A DNA stretch of 64,000 nt from contig OY783194.1 in NCBI GenBank assembly GCA_963678675.1, positions 30,420,278 to 30,484,277 on the forward strand, read 5' to 3'. Origin of the DNA: Xiphydria camelus. Taxonomy: Eukaryota > Arthropoda > Insecta > Hymenoptera > Xiphydriidae. Numbering within the stretch: position 1 is the stretch's first letter; each line of letters starts with the position of its first letter. Position numbers and translations under genes: made by a program. Below the pieces are notes generated by a model. It was not told where the DNA came from. It made no database searches and saw only the letters and a list, made by a program, of their open reading frames with translations. Positions 47,511 to 60,800 of this stretch are shown one piece after another.

Positions 47511-50500
47511 CTGTGAAAATGAATTGCATCATTGTAATTGGAGTACGATATAAAATTAAAATATTCCGGCAAGAGCGCGTGTATACATATATATACAGGT
47601 AAAGTGCACCAAGGTCTCCTTTGAGAGTATAAGATACCAATCTCTCGCATTCTGTTAGATTCACAGAGTTGCTCTATATCTCTTCGTTATATGTACCTGA
47701 CCTTCGCGGAGAATTCATTTCCAAAGTCTATAGTCATGTGAAAGGCGAGTCTTATGAAAAAAACGGACGTACCTATCAGTAGTTGATATCAGTTATTGAT
47801 ATTTATGGAATTAGAATAGACTTTTGCAGTAGTTGCGAATGAAAAATTCTGATCACGAGACGATTTTTAATTATAGTAGTTCATTGTAGAATGAATAGAT
47901 TTGAAACTGAAGCGTTTAGCGGTACTCATAATTACAGTACTCGAGTGACTCATTAAATCTTTTGAAAATCATTACTAGATAGGATTACAATCCTTATATG
48001 ACATGACAGTACTTCTTTTCAACGACCACTTTACACTATCCTTCGTGTATTTGTTAGCAAACACTGCAATACAATCTTTAAAAACTGAAATCTCGTTTAA
48101 TAACACTCGAGAACATATCCATACATCTTTCGAGTACTTACTAAGATTATAGAAACAATGGCTGAATATTTTTCTTAATCTGCACCGTTTTAAACCCTCC
48201 TTCGGTTTACTTAAATATCCTCAACTTCCACCCTACGCTCTATGCCCTACCACCATACGCCAAAGCGCCCCCCCAAATCCCCCGCAACTGCAACAAAGAT
48301 TATACCGTAAACCCAACCCAAACAATGCCAGATAAGTCCCAGGACACGTGCTCCGAATTCGGTCTCGTACGAATAATATCTAGTTTGACCTGTGCCGCGC
48401 CACCAACACCCTTCGAGCCACGTCCACTCCGAAGTTTCGAACACGCTTTCAAAACAACGTCAAATACGTACCGCGTGACGATCGAGCACCGAACTTGTCC
48501 ACAGCGGAGCACCAGTCAAAACCCGAGTGTTTCTTTGGTAAAAACTTGTTGCTGAGTGTTCCCGTAGCGCCGCCGTCCGCGCCGAGCCCGGCTAGAGAGA
48601 AAGTCGCGCCCCTCCCGTGGCACCTTCCTCGGACAGGAGTCCCAGATTGCGACATTCGAACGTGATGAACCTGGCCGGTATCGTCTTCGGACGAAACGCA
48701 AGGTCGCCACTTTCGCCAGCGGGGACCAGACGTGCTCGGTATCGCGTGGACCGGTGTATGCTCGAGGAACCACGTGGATACCCGCGTTTCCGGCGTGTGA
48801 TGACAGCTATGACGGCCGGGACCAGCTCGGGTCGTGGGTACGCGTCAAAGTTTGAGATGAGTGAAGTAGTTTTACTTTCGTCTTTTTCATTTAATGCAGA
48901 TATCAACCTATCTGTCTAAGTGCGCTACTGCGGATTATGTAGCAATTATTGATTCCTTCGAAGAGGCAAATTACAGTCATACGACTGTTCTATACAACGA
49001 ACGGTGAGCGACGCGTTAATTTTATATCCGATTTGCATTGTTTGATGAGAGGAACCGTAGGAAAAATCGATTTGTCGCATATACTTAGTGATTTTTATTA
49101 TCATTTACGCGTGTACCTATTGTAAATACCCGTACAAAAACTCGATGTAAATTCTATCTGCTCGATCATTTCAATAAATCCATTAAACAACCCTTTGTTA
49201 TAAACATTATTTTGCCAGTTTACGAAATAGATCAAATCGGAGGAGAGTGGCGCATTGCAACACGCTCACCCGTTCACTTGGCATCGATGGTTAATCGACG
49301 ATGAGTGACGGAACCACTTTTCTGCGGGTTACGGTCGTACCGGTGACTCCGATTTACCAAGAACCGCGACCAGTACAGTAGAAACCGCCGCGCTCGACCG
49401 TGCAACGCGAATAGTTGTTTTCGATCGTCTTTCTTCATTGGATGGACGATAAAGGGGGCGCGGAGAGGTCCCAGCGGCGTGAATACGGATGGCGTGTACG
49501 CGCAGAGTTCCGTACTTTTCCAAGGAGGAAACGGTGGAGAAGGAGGAGGCGGAGGAGGAGGAGGAAGTAATTACATCACGAAACACACTAAATTTCTCCC
49601 GCTTCCTTGACCGTATAACAACACATATTAAATAGCTCGCTGCACATTATAATGCCATCAAACGCGAGAAACTGGTCTGGCGAATTATGTACCTTTCTCC
49701 TTCGGCAGCGGGACTAGCGTAATCACAGGGGTCAAATCCGAAGGCTTCTACAACATCGGCTACCTCCGCAACTATTATCTGCGGCGCACGTACGAGGCGA
49801 AGAATTCCGCGTATTTTCGCCGCGGATTTAGATCGTAAAATAGCTTTTCCTCGAATTCGTTCAAGTTGCAATCAGGAGGCATTTCTTTGGTCAAGTTCTC
49901 GTTCCATTTACTGAGAAAAAAATTGTATATTCAATTAAATCGGCGTTTACGGATGGGGGAATGCAGAATTATTTGCTGTAATTTATAAATTTGGTTATAG
50001 CGATTAACGGTTATTTGAAAGAAACAAGCTGTGGTCCATTTAAGTTAATTATCAATCTGAGTAATTTGATCTGCATTTTCCCATCTGTAATCGCCGATTT
50101 AGTTGAAACTACTGTATTTTTTCTCAGCGTATAGAATTTTTGAATCTTTCTTATTTTCGGTGACGCATTAGCGTCATCAGATATCAATAAATGCACTTAC
50201 CTTAATTCTTGATCTTTAAGATGAAGGATTGTGAATACTCCTAATGCGAAGCTTTAATATTAATGATTTTTTTTAATTGACTATAGTTTAAAGTCTCTTT
50301 CACGATCTAAGATATTTTAAATGTTCCGTTATATGTATTTACATAGAGTGTATATATTTATATATATACATTTTATAAATTTATAAATTATGTATTACAG
50401 AAAATTACAGATTTTATATTCACACAGTTTATAAGTGTCGCTATCGCGTGACTGACCTTGAGAAAACTATTTTCGATTAGGAAACTCATTTGCGAAATTA

Positions 50501-51837
50501 ACGAATGCGGGACTCCGTTTTTTGCCTTCGGGGCGATACGTCAGCGCGGAGTGACGGTAATGTTGATAGATGTGAAATGACTCGAGAGATATTTGACATT
50601 CGTTACTCGGTCTTAATAGAATAGGAAAATTACATGAGGATAAAATTCAGCGTTGACGTAGATCACTGAATTATCGTATAATCGCCGAAAAATTCGGACG
50701 TCATTTTACGGATCTCAAACTCCGGCGGGAAGTTCCGTGGGAAAATTCAGGGGAATATTTCTTTCGCTCGTGATTGCGGAAGCACAAAAAACCGGGTTTG
50801 ACAATTCTTGCCTGATATTTTGCCGAAATATCTGGCAGGTCTCTCAATAGTTTTTTTCTTTATTACAAGAGATACAATTTACCGTGTATATCACACGTTC
50901 GGTGTATCGACACGTGTGTAGAAAATTGCTCCAGTTCGCCACAGGACTAGTTAGGGCCTTAGGCTATATCCCAGGCTAATTTCCTATGCGAATTTATATG
51001 ATATTTTTCTAATTATAGTATCTTTATATATAACCGTAACGCAATTTATTTTCCTTGCATTTATTTACATACTTTTAAACGAACTAAAAATTGAATTGAA
51101 ATCGTCATCTACGTAATATTCAATATACGAATTGTTTCGCGAGTATTATTTTTTTACATCTTACAAAATTAACGTACAGCTTTTCATCGATCAGTACTCA
51201 TCGATCAATTACGTAGGGAGCAATCGATGCATTCGCAGTCAAGTTAGACTAGTTCCATAACGCAGCTTTCAAATTCACATATCAATTGTTTCTCATCTTA
51301 CTTCATAAAATTTTAATCACACGGATCGATCTTACGAACTCATAATTATATTACGAACACGTCGCGTAAAGTCAAGCTTACGAGTAATATCCATAGTCAT
51401 CGTTTCTTTTGACGTCCGATATGTGAGACTCTTGCGACCGAGATTTTCGAGACAAGGACGCGCGATCGAACATCTCGCCACTGACGAAACCCATTAAATA
51501 TCCCGATCAAACGTCAATTGATTCTGCCTCAGAATCTCTTCCAAATATAGGAAACAGAGCATAAAGCCACAGCCTTGACAATTCTCTGTACTCGATGTAC
51601 ACACGTAAACGCAACATCATTCATCGTTCCACTCTGCTTCCCCTCTACGCTAAATCGGACCCTGAGGACGAGGCACGGCAACCTTCCGAATGACGCCGAA
51701 TGAAAAATCCATAAAACCAGTCTCTCTACAAAAAAGGCATCGCTTCCCGCGTCGTTCCGCTTCCGCTTCGCGCTGAATCAGATCCCGAAGGCGACGTGCC
51801 GCACGCGGGACGCGTCCCGATCCCTTCGATCGATCGT
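47511..51837. other. Intergenic DNA upstream of the 176-aa gene
   Basis: Expected to hold the non-coding first exon and promoter of the 176-aa gene and the 3' UTR of the 177-aa gene. Overlapping frames at 48.4-48.9 kb on both strands are CpG-driven. A (GGA)n tract lies near 49540-49567, a MITE at 49910-50130, and a possible isolated coding fragment at 49775-49910. AT-rich DNA with no recognisable feature fills 50.1-51.6 kb. Confidence 0.45.
49910..50130. mobile_element. MITE family I, copy 2
   Basis: About 221 bp: ctgagaaaaaaattgtat at the left and tactgtattttttctcag at the right, interior as in copy 1. Read on the minus strand, its T-rich end plus ctcag makes a splice-acceptor-like sequence beside a short open frame. 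Confidence 0.87.
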
Positions 51838-54800
51838 CTAGCGGAGTCTGATCTTCTTCATCATGTTCAGCACGCTGGATCCGGGCAGCGGGCAAGTGGG
51901 GTAGAAATTGTGGCATCCCTGGCCCTCCAAGCCGGCGATAAGCTGACCCATGTGCGCCGCGAAGTGATAACGCGATGCCACCTCCGTCGTCGTGCTCAGA
52001 CTGGTGTCTCTGCAAGTTCGAGAAACGAATTCAAATCCCGGCTGCCGAACGCGTATCGCGCGCATCCAATCTCGGGATTTCAATCTACTCGGCGGCGGAT
52101 GCGTCTCGCGCTGCAATTCTCGCGAGTCGCGGGAGCGGAAATATTCCGAATCGAACTCCGCACGATGTCGTCCGGGTAAACAAATAGCTAACCCCGGGGA
52201 GAGATCGGCTTCTCCCCCCGAAGTTTCGGCGATCGGTAAAATGTTCGCCGTTGCCGCAATCCAATCGCGAAGTGTTGCGATAGCCGCGCGCGGCGCGTTT
52301 GCGGGAACTCGATGCGGGAACAGGCACAAGGCGACTCCCCCCGGCTCGCCTTTTACTTTCGATATCGCGGTCGAATCCTGCCACACCTAAAGCCGCGTGC
52401 TACAGATATCGACCGGCTCTCGCCGCGCGGCTTTGCCCCGCAATTTTATTCGCGAAGAGAACGCGTGCAATAATTTTGCTATACGTCGAGAGAAAACGTG
52501 TCCGGTGCGAATAAACTTTTCCCTTTAATGTGTGTGGTATCCGGTAAATTATTCATCTTATTCGAATGAATATTAAGTTGTAAAATTCTATCACGGAGAG
52601 AGAAGAATATACAAATCGCTGTTATAGTATTGTAGATAATAAACTTGACATTTTGGGGAAAGTATTGCATTTATTGCTGTACTGCATGACAACAATTGAC
52701 ATAAGTACATCTAGTGAACTTCACTAAACGTATGTCAACTGTTGTCATACAGTAAAATAATGAACGACATATTTTTCCCAAAATGGCGAATCTATTATCT
52801 AGTATAACAGTGATTAATGGACTCTTCTCTCCCTGCATAAATTTCGAAATGTTATTTGGGAATCGGTTCATCTATTTTTGTATATTAAAATCGACCGATA
52901 GTTTGTGTTGATTTGATATTTTTGTGTGTTAATTTTAGCATTAACACAAAAATATCGGAGTAATATGAGGAATTGATTGATTGTGATATAAAAAAATGGG
53001 TGGACCAATTTCAAGAGAAAAGGTCCAACTGTGTAATTACACGAAAAAAAATTAAATCGTAAGATTTACGAAGTTTGTGGTAAATTTCGGGACGAGGCTA
53101 ATTCATTGTTACTATAATTACAATTTTATTAAAACTTGCAGCAACGCTTGCAACTTCTACAAGTTTTATTGTAATTCGTACTAAAATTGTAGTTATTGTA
53201 ACAATAAATTGCCCTTGTCCCGAAATTTACCACAAACTTTCTAAATACTAGAATGACTTGTTATCTGCGTACTTCATGTACGTACCTTCTATTATGTCAT
53301 ATTTGTATAAACACGGCGGGCAACTGCAAAATTATGCAAACATCTCCCAGCACGTTTACCTTGCCTTGATACAATGGCATTGCTACTTCGGTCACCCCGC
53401 ACCCCACTCCAGATACCCAACTCCCGAATAATGATGTCACGCGAGGTTTGTGCAACTATTTATAGCATCTACCGCCCGTGACTACGAAAGAAGTGACAAC
53501 AGCCTTAAATGTCAGACCGGCGGAGCATCTATTCCGATATTCCGACCGCAATATCGTTCATATATAAAGACCTTCTCGACCGCTAATTAGAATAAAAATG
53601 GGAAATTCAGACTACGGCTGAATTTGTTGTAATCGTGATAAAAGACTACCGTCAGCGTTTACCGAAATAAAGGAACTATAATTCGACATGGTATTTCCTC
53701 CATTAGCCGCACGTGCCTCCTATAGAGCTCAGCCGTGGGCTACGTGACGAGTAGCGACGAACTTATTTGTATTCCACGGTTCGCGCGATGTATACACGTT
53801 TCCAAATGGATTTACCGAAGCATTTCGTACTTCGTCCATTTGCGTATAGACATCGCAACTCCTTGCGATACTATCTCGTTCTAAAAAAGTTTCCTGGGAT
53901 CGACAAGTCTCACTCCCAATAGATACCCATCGGTATAATGTACGTACAAACAGAGGACATACACGGAGAAGAAGGGTATATTAATCACTGTTATACTAGA
54001 TAATAGATTTGACACTTTGACATACGTTTAATTAAGTTTACTAGATGTATATCAACTGTTGCCATACAGTAAAAGCAATGAACGCAATACTTCCCGAAAA
54101 TGTCAAATCTATTATTCAGTATAACAGTGATTAATATATTTTCACTCTATGATATTTTTTAATATTTTCTACAATTTTTTATCATTTTCCATCGGATATT
54201 TCAGCAGGGCTGTACGGCATACGGTATCCACGAATGTTCGATATCCTCATTCCTCGTTCCTCGCTCCCCTCGACCCGTAACGCGTCGACATCGCGTCTAC
54301 ATCGCGAGAGTAGCGAACGTCAGTGTCATCGTCGGTCCATTACCCATTCAAATGGATTCGTCTACTTTTCCGCCAAACAGGTTCCTCCCGATCGAACCGA
54401 CGCGTTTCAGCGGTGCTCAAATCGGTGTCGGAGAAAATTGCCCAAGAAATCGCGTTTCCGCGCGCGACGCCGAGACGGCCGATATCACCCCCCTCCCCGC
54501 CGAAAGCGCTTCTCTCCCGACGGGTAAACCGGGGCAAACGAGGAGGGTTATTCGCCCTTTACGACCACGCCACGCCGGAGTTCGACTTCGGCGTAACGAA
54601 TAAACGCAAACGGCTTTTTAGCTTCTCCATCTTGATCGGTTTAACTCGATACGATCCGCCCGATAAAATCGGCACGGCGCGTTCGCGTTTGCGTTTACGC
54701 CCGCATAAAAGTAAATATAAAGCTCGGATCTTTCCGGGACATTAACCGCGCGACGTAAGGACCGTTCGAAGATGGTTCTCCGCGATCTTCCTCGCTGTCT

Positions 54801-57800
54801 GCGTCTCGCTTTCTCTCCCTCTTCGTCGCTCTCTCACCGGTCCAGCCTCCGCCGCGCGATTACGCGCGCGCGGCCGAGAAGCGTGTCGATCTCGTCGAGA
54901 GAGTGAAAGAGAGGACGTCGGCCGCGATGGGCGTCGCGACGAAACGCCGTATAAGCTCGTTCGCGGAGAAAGCGTATTGGTTAGATAATTTTGGTGAAAA
55001 CGAAAGTGCGGCCCAATGGATTATGACAAATAAGGCGGCGGAGTCGTGTAACCGTCGAATTTGACCGTTCTTTACGCAACGAGTCGATTTGAGAGGCGGG
55101 CCAAATTTTCTGGATTTGGAGTTAGAATTTTTAATTCGCTTTTTCTATCTCTCGTCTAGATTATTAATTTACGATAATAAACGTTCTTAAATTCTATTAC
55201 GATTTTCTTATTAGAGTCCAGACAAAAATCGACATAACGAAGGATAATTGAATGACAAATTCATGTTAACTTTCTAGGAATTTTACTGCAACATTCACAT
55301 TCCACGGCTATACATTATACTGAGAGAAATAATTGCTAGTGCCTATCAAAAAAATATTTGTTGAACCAAAAATAACATATTATCTTAAAAATGTTTTAAA
55401 ATACAAATTCTTGGTCGAAGAATATATATTCTTGATTCAAGAATACCTTCGTTGGGACGAGAAATTATTCCTGAGCGAAAAAAAAAATTACTCAAGCCTA
55501 TCAGATATTTACTCGCACGAAGAAAACCATGACTTGATTCTGGAATTACGTCATTTTTCTAATTGAAAAAAATTATTTTATCAGTACTAGCAATTATTTC
55601 TCTCAGCGTAGGGCAGACGAGTGCTTCTGGATATATTCGTACATACATGTACATCGTGTTTCGAGCAATCGCGTTTCTTCGAATCAAAATAACGATCGAT
55701 CCTCTCCCCGCTACGTCATCAATTATTTATCCACCTTCGTGCAGAAACTTCGCTTCGACTTCCTGCCTTGCCGTCGTTCGCTCGCCACCCCCCGCTTCGA
55801 AGGGGTTGTTCGAGCGTAAGGGGCGTGGGACACAAAACTTAGACGAGTCCTCGCCACCCGTGCAATCATCAAACGTTATAATTCCGCTGCGCCGGTCGCG
55901 AATGAAAGTCGTGAAAGTTACCGGGCCTTGCCGATCTTGAAAGCGGTCGAGGTTTCTTTTGCGCCCAGGTCACGTACCGTACCGTACGTATGTAGCCGAG
56001 TAAAGAGTCAGTCGTTGGTGCATTTCGCTGAATTCTTTTAAATCCCGGCGAGAGAGCCACCGAGTCTCTTGATTACTTACGCCAGAGTGTGATAAATTAC
56101 GTCTCGGAAATTTACATGTGTACGCAGCGAGTTTTATGATTTATCACGAACGCCAGCGATTTTAGAAGACTTTGATTCGTATCCAGAATATTGAATTGAA
56201 CCTCAAAAAAATTATGGAGATGTCCTATAGTACAAAATAAATATATTTTTCAACTGAGTACGTTCTACGAATATTTGTTTAGGATTGAAAACAGAATTAA
56301 TATGCCGAAATCTATTAAAGTCAGTGATAATTTACCTCGGAATATTTCTTAGTCTTACGAAGAAGTGAAGTTAATTTCGGATACACACATCGTACGGAAA
56401 CTAAACACATTAAACGAAGAGAAACAAAGAGAAATTTATTAAAATCAATGACAATTTTCCTTGGAATATTATTCAGCCTTACGATGAAGCGAAGATAATT
56501 CCGAATGCACTTCCGGAAATTAAACATATAAAACAAAGAGAAATAAATACGAGAGTTTTTCATATCGGGCCTAGTCTATGAATAATGAATAAATGAAGAA
56601 AGGGCAATCAGCCGCACGTGATGATCGGTGAGCTATGCGGTCAGTTTCGTTGCGTGAGCGTCACGCGCGTGAGAACGATTGACCGCGGAACTCACCGATG
56701 CGAGCGCCTCGCTATTAGACGCGATTGATTGGCTCGTTTATTAATTCTAAATTACGCCTATTAGAAAAAAAAACTGCTTGGAATTTTGTCACGTTATAGT
56801 CGTCGAGAAAAAAGGCCCGATGTCTGAGACACTCTGTACAAATATACACTTACATATCAATATTTGTACAGAGTGTCTCAGAAAGAGACTTTCACACGGT
56901 TTCTCATCAACCGTTGAACGAATGTTAAAAATGGAGGAAAATAATTCAACACTATTACAACGAAAAGGAAGTGTGAACCACGCGGAACAAGAATAATGTC
57001 TTAGTGTAACATTATTTAAATTACTGTAACAAATGTTTCCGTTAAAATAGTGACGACACATAAATTTGTTACGGTAACGAAGAAAAAAGAAAGAAAAGCA
57101 ATGCTTTTCATTGTAACCAAGGAAACCTCTCAAGTATTTTCATCCCAACGGCCGTTATCGTAACAAAAAATGTTGCCGTAATAATTGATCTTCGATGTTG
57201 TTACTAAAACAAAATTACTTTTTCCCGTGCAGGGAAAAAAGACACTCGGATCTCTCACCTGATCAAGTCGAGAAGAGAGCGTTCCATGTCGCTCAGCTGA
57301 TCCTGCCTGGCAGACGACGTCAACTCGCATATCAGCTTCGGCAGACAGGCGGTCTTGATCGTCGTCATTAGCTTCGCTCTGCGAGAGATCCCTGCGGCAC
57401 GATCGAGGAGAAAAAACGCTTAGAGCATAACGCTGCGTGAAACGAACGACATGAAGGGCCTTGCGTCGTTACTTGCGTGTCAGCCACGGTTGCGGTCTCG
57501 TCTCGTATACGACGCGTCGTCCGGAAGTCAAGAGTCCAAACTGGAGATGAAGTTTAACGCTACCCCTACGCACCCCCTTCGATCTATCTTCGCGCGATCT
57601 CCGGCGATCCGTTATCTACGCGCGTCGTCAATTCTCCCCTCACGCGCGACCGTCACTCATCGCGCGATAACGACGCAGTTTCTACATCCCCGCGTAACCG
57701 GATGTCGAGTGGAACCACGACTGGGAATACATTCCACTATTCGGGAGCATCTCTGAATAATTAACGAACCCGAATTCGTTGTGTAAACAAAACACACACT

Positions 57801-60800
57801 GAGAAAAATAATTAGGTTAAAATGACAAACACATCTAGTTTGAGGCGTTTAGTTATTCCAACCAAATGTTTAATTATTCTGACCAAACGTTCAGTTGTTC
57901 TAACCAAAAATTGGTCCATTTAATCAAACAGGTGGAAGATTCACATTTTATCAAACGGTTTGGTCATCGTCTCTAAAATTTTCGTTAGATTGAGCAAGTT
58001 ATTTTTCTCAGTGCACGGGCGAGGGAAAGCCTTGAAAAATCGAGACGGAAACGCAGATCGGTTCTCGCTGCAGCCTTATCTCGAAGTTGAGAACCGTCGT
58101 GCGAAGTGAAACGCGCAGCGATCCGATGAGAATAGACGAAGAAAAACACCCGATCTCGAGGTAGCGCGACGAATCGGCGAGATTTTACGCGTGTCTAATT
58201 ATTATCTACGACGAACGCGCGGAAGCGGTGCGCTCGGAGTTCACGCGCGACCGAAAGTGGACGCGTATAACGACGTAACGCCTGTATACCTAGTTCGCGC
58301 TTCGCTATCAATCCCGCACCGGTTAAATAGCGCGCGCGCTCGTTCTACTCCCGATTAGCTCCATAAAGGCTGCTCAATACTGACGCGACTTCCGCGATCG
58401 AATCGTTAACCCGGAACGACGCGCGACTCCGGTGTCGCAGACGCGATGCCGCTCCGATGTATATTGCACGTTGAAACGGCGTCACAAGCAGGTGCACCGC
58501 GCGCGTATTGCACATCCGCGGAGGAAACTCGCGCTCGGCGCTGCACCCGTATATAGGCGGTCCGGTGAGCGTTCGCATACGGTTTCGATGATTATCTCGT
58601 CGCGATGGAATTCATTTTACGTCAGGTTTTAATGGGATTCCTCTTTGTAAAAAGTGCAAGCAACGTTTTCGTCGGTGTTGACTTTTATTTGGGAAGATTG
58701 GAGTTTTTTTCTGGCGCAGCGAGAAGAATGGGACGTAACGCAAACGAGGTGCGACTCTTGGTTTGTAATGATGAGAATTTTGACGAGGCTCTGTGACGAG
58801 ACGTGTTTTCGAAGTCGTGGTATTTCGAATATGCGCTCAATAAACAGTCATCCGCGTATTATGCGTATAATAAACGTTTGCTCAATATATTTTTGGTGTC
58901 GGTATGTAATATTATAAAGATAAAACGTAATGGTTCTTAATATACGTGTATAATGCGTATGTAATATTAGGTTTTTAAACATGTAGGTAATTCTTCTTTC
59001 ATTATTATTCATTTAAAAAGCGTATATAATATTCGGTTTTTTAAAAATTTTGTGTATAATATTGTATAATTGGTTTTGGTCATATATATAGGTTATATAT
59101 AATTTCTATTATATATTAACCATATAAGAGGACTGCATATACAGATTTTTGAACCTTAAAGGGTTAATATAGAAATCACATATAAACCATATATGACCAA
59201 AACCACACACACATATGGAATATGTACAAAATATATAAAACTAAAAAAAAATTCCTCGGTTATACGTACCTATATTTACCGTTAACAAAACAATTTTTTT
59301 AAATAAACCTAGCAGATATGAAACTCCTCTGATTGTACATATATTATACGAATGAGTGTTTATTGGGCAGTCCATAACGAGGTTCGCCGGTCACGTGTGA
59401 AAACGACCTTGGAGTAAATTCGTTATCTTTGATGTTTTCTTTTTTTATTATGTCGTCGCGCGAGGAATCGAGACATTCCCAAACGGCTACTTTCCAACGC
59501 GTAATAAAATCGTTCGATTTCTGTGTTATTCCACAACATTTGAAATATAACAGGTAATTTATATGCCGTAATGCGTTCCACGAACTAATTTAACCAGTTG
59601 TCATCTCGGCGACGATTTGCGTTTAAATGAAGATTTTTTTAGGTTTCCCTCGGAGGACACATGGATCGTTAGTATTATATCTTTCGATGCAGTGGACACC
59701 ACGACCTTGTCGGTACGGTTTTTTCCCCCCACTCTCCTCGCCATCGAGATCGGACGACGAAGGAAAAATCAAACGCGAAACCGGGTCTCTATTACGCGAG
59801 AATCGATACGCAGAACGCGAGGTCGTCATGTGCGGAGTCGACGACGTCTATAATCTCTGGAATGGACAGTCCGTGAAATGCAATTTCACTCGAGATCGCG
59901 TAATGACGGACAATTTTCTTCCATTGATTGCAAACCGAGGCGGTAACTCGAGTTTCGTATTCACTTTACGGAGAAAAACTTGTATTTTACAATATTATCG
60001 TTATTGGTACGTAACATCAAAGCAATTTACACGATTTTTATCCGAAATCAGTGAATATTTCGAAAGCTATTCGTCGGAATTCGGACTTGAACCCTAAAAA
60101 TTTGCGGTATAATTCCGTGTACCTTAGAAAAATGAATAAAAATTAAACAGTGACATTCACTTTGATCGAGATCACAAAGAGAACACCTCTTTATAAAGAA
60201 TAATGAAAGTTACGTAACACTATAACGGTACATAATCACGCGGGATAGAAAAAAATGTACAAAGTGAAAATAACCCATAGTGCCACAGACTCGAACCGCA
60301 TTTTCCACAAAGCGTTCTATAACGGTACAACCGCGCGACCGTATCTCTGTTCCGACGAGAGAAATTTAACAAAACCTCTCGTCCAAGCGTGAAACACAAC
60401 GCAAAATTATACGCACACGTTTCCGCGTAGGGGAAACCGCAGTATACGGCGATTCACTCGCGTTGGCCCTTAATTATCATGATATGCTCTGCTGAGGAAG
60501 GGCCAATTCGAGCGACTCGCCGTACTCCACGTTTCCTCGTTTAGCTGCGATTCGTACCTGAGAAAAATAATTTGTCGATCCAAGTAACCGTCAACAGTAC
60601 ACGAAAAAAAAAACCAACAATTTTTACTGCTTCATTCATTAGCGCTGAGACTCGAGCTCATTTTCAAGAATTTGTACTGTTTAAAACAGTAAGTAAATAG
60701 AAATGTGTCCTTTGTACAAATTCTTGAAAATAAACTCGAGCCTCGGCGCTATCGAATGAAGCAGTAAATATTGCTGTTTTTTTTCTGTATATACTTATTG

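Larger units (their letters stand above)
52010..57258 (-). other. Second intron of the 177-aa gene (5.2 kb)
   Basis: Phase-2 intron between the cysteine pairs. It contains MITEs at 52592-52838, 53068-53250, 53961-54151 and 55318-55610, and a perfect hairpin at 56823-56882. CpG-rich frames at 52.0-52.4 and 54.2-54.9 kb show no domain. The first about 400 bases next to the 3' exon are unusually CpG-rich. Confidence 0.55.

Noticed and set aside
48447..48919. Overlapping frames on both strands near 48.4-48.9 kb, one of 104 aa on the minus strand
   Set aside because: Frames are open in at least two minus-strand phases and on the plus strand; no motif. It could include a non-coding first exon of the 176-aa gene, but nothing shows it.
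55333..55566. 77-aa plus-strand frame
   Set aside because: Lies entirely inside palindromic MITE family M.
57000..57232. Possible further MITE with gtaacaaa / tttgttac arms
   Set aside because: Arms pair only weakly and no clear termini or second copy were found.
59627..60097. 156-aa plus-strand frame
   Set aside because: No recognised domain, lies within an intron on the opposite strand, and no splice or promoter support.
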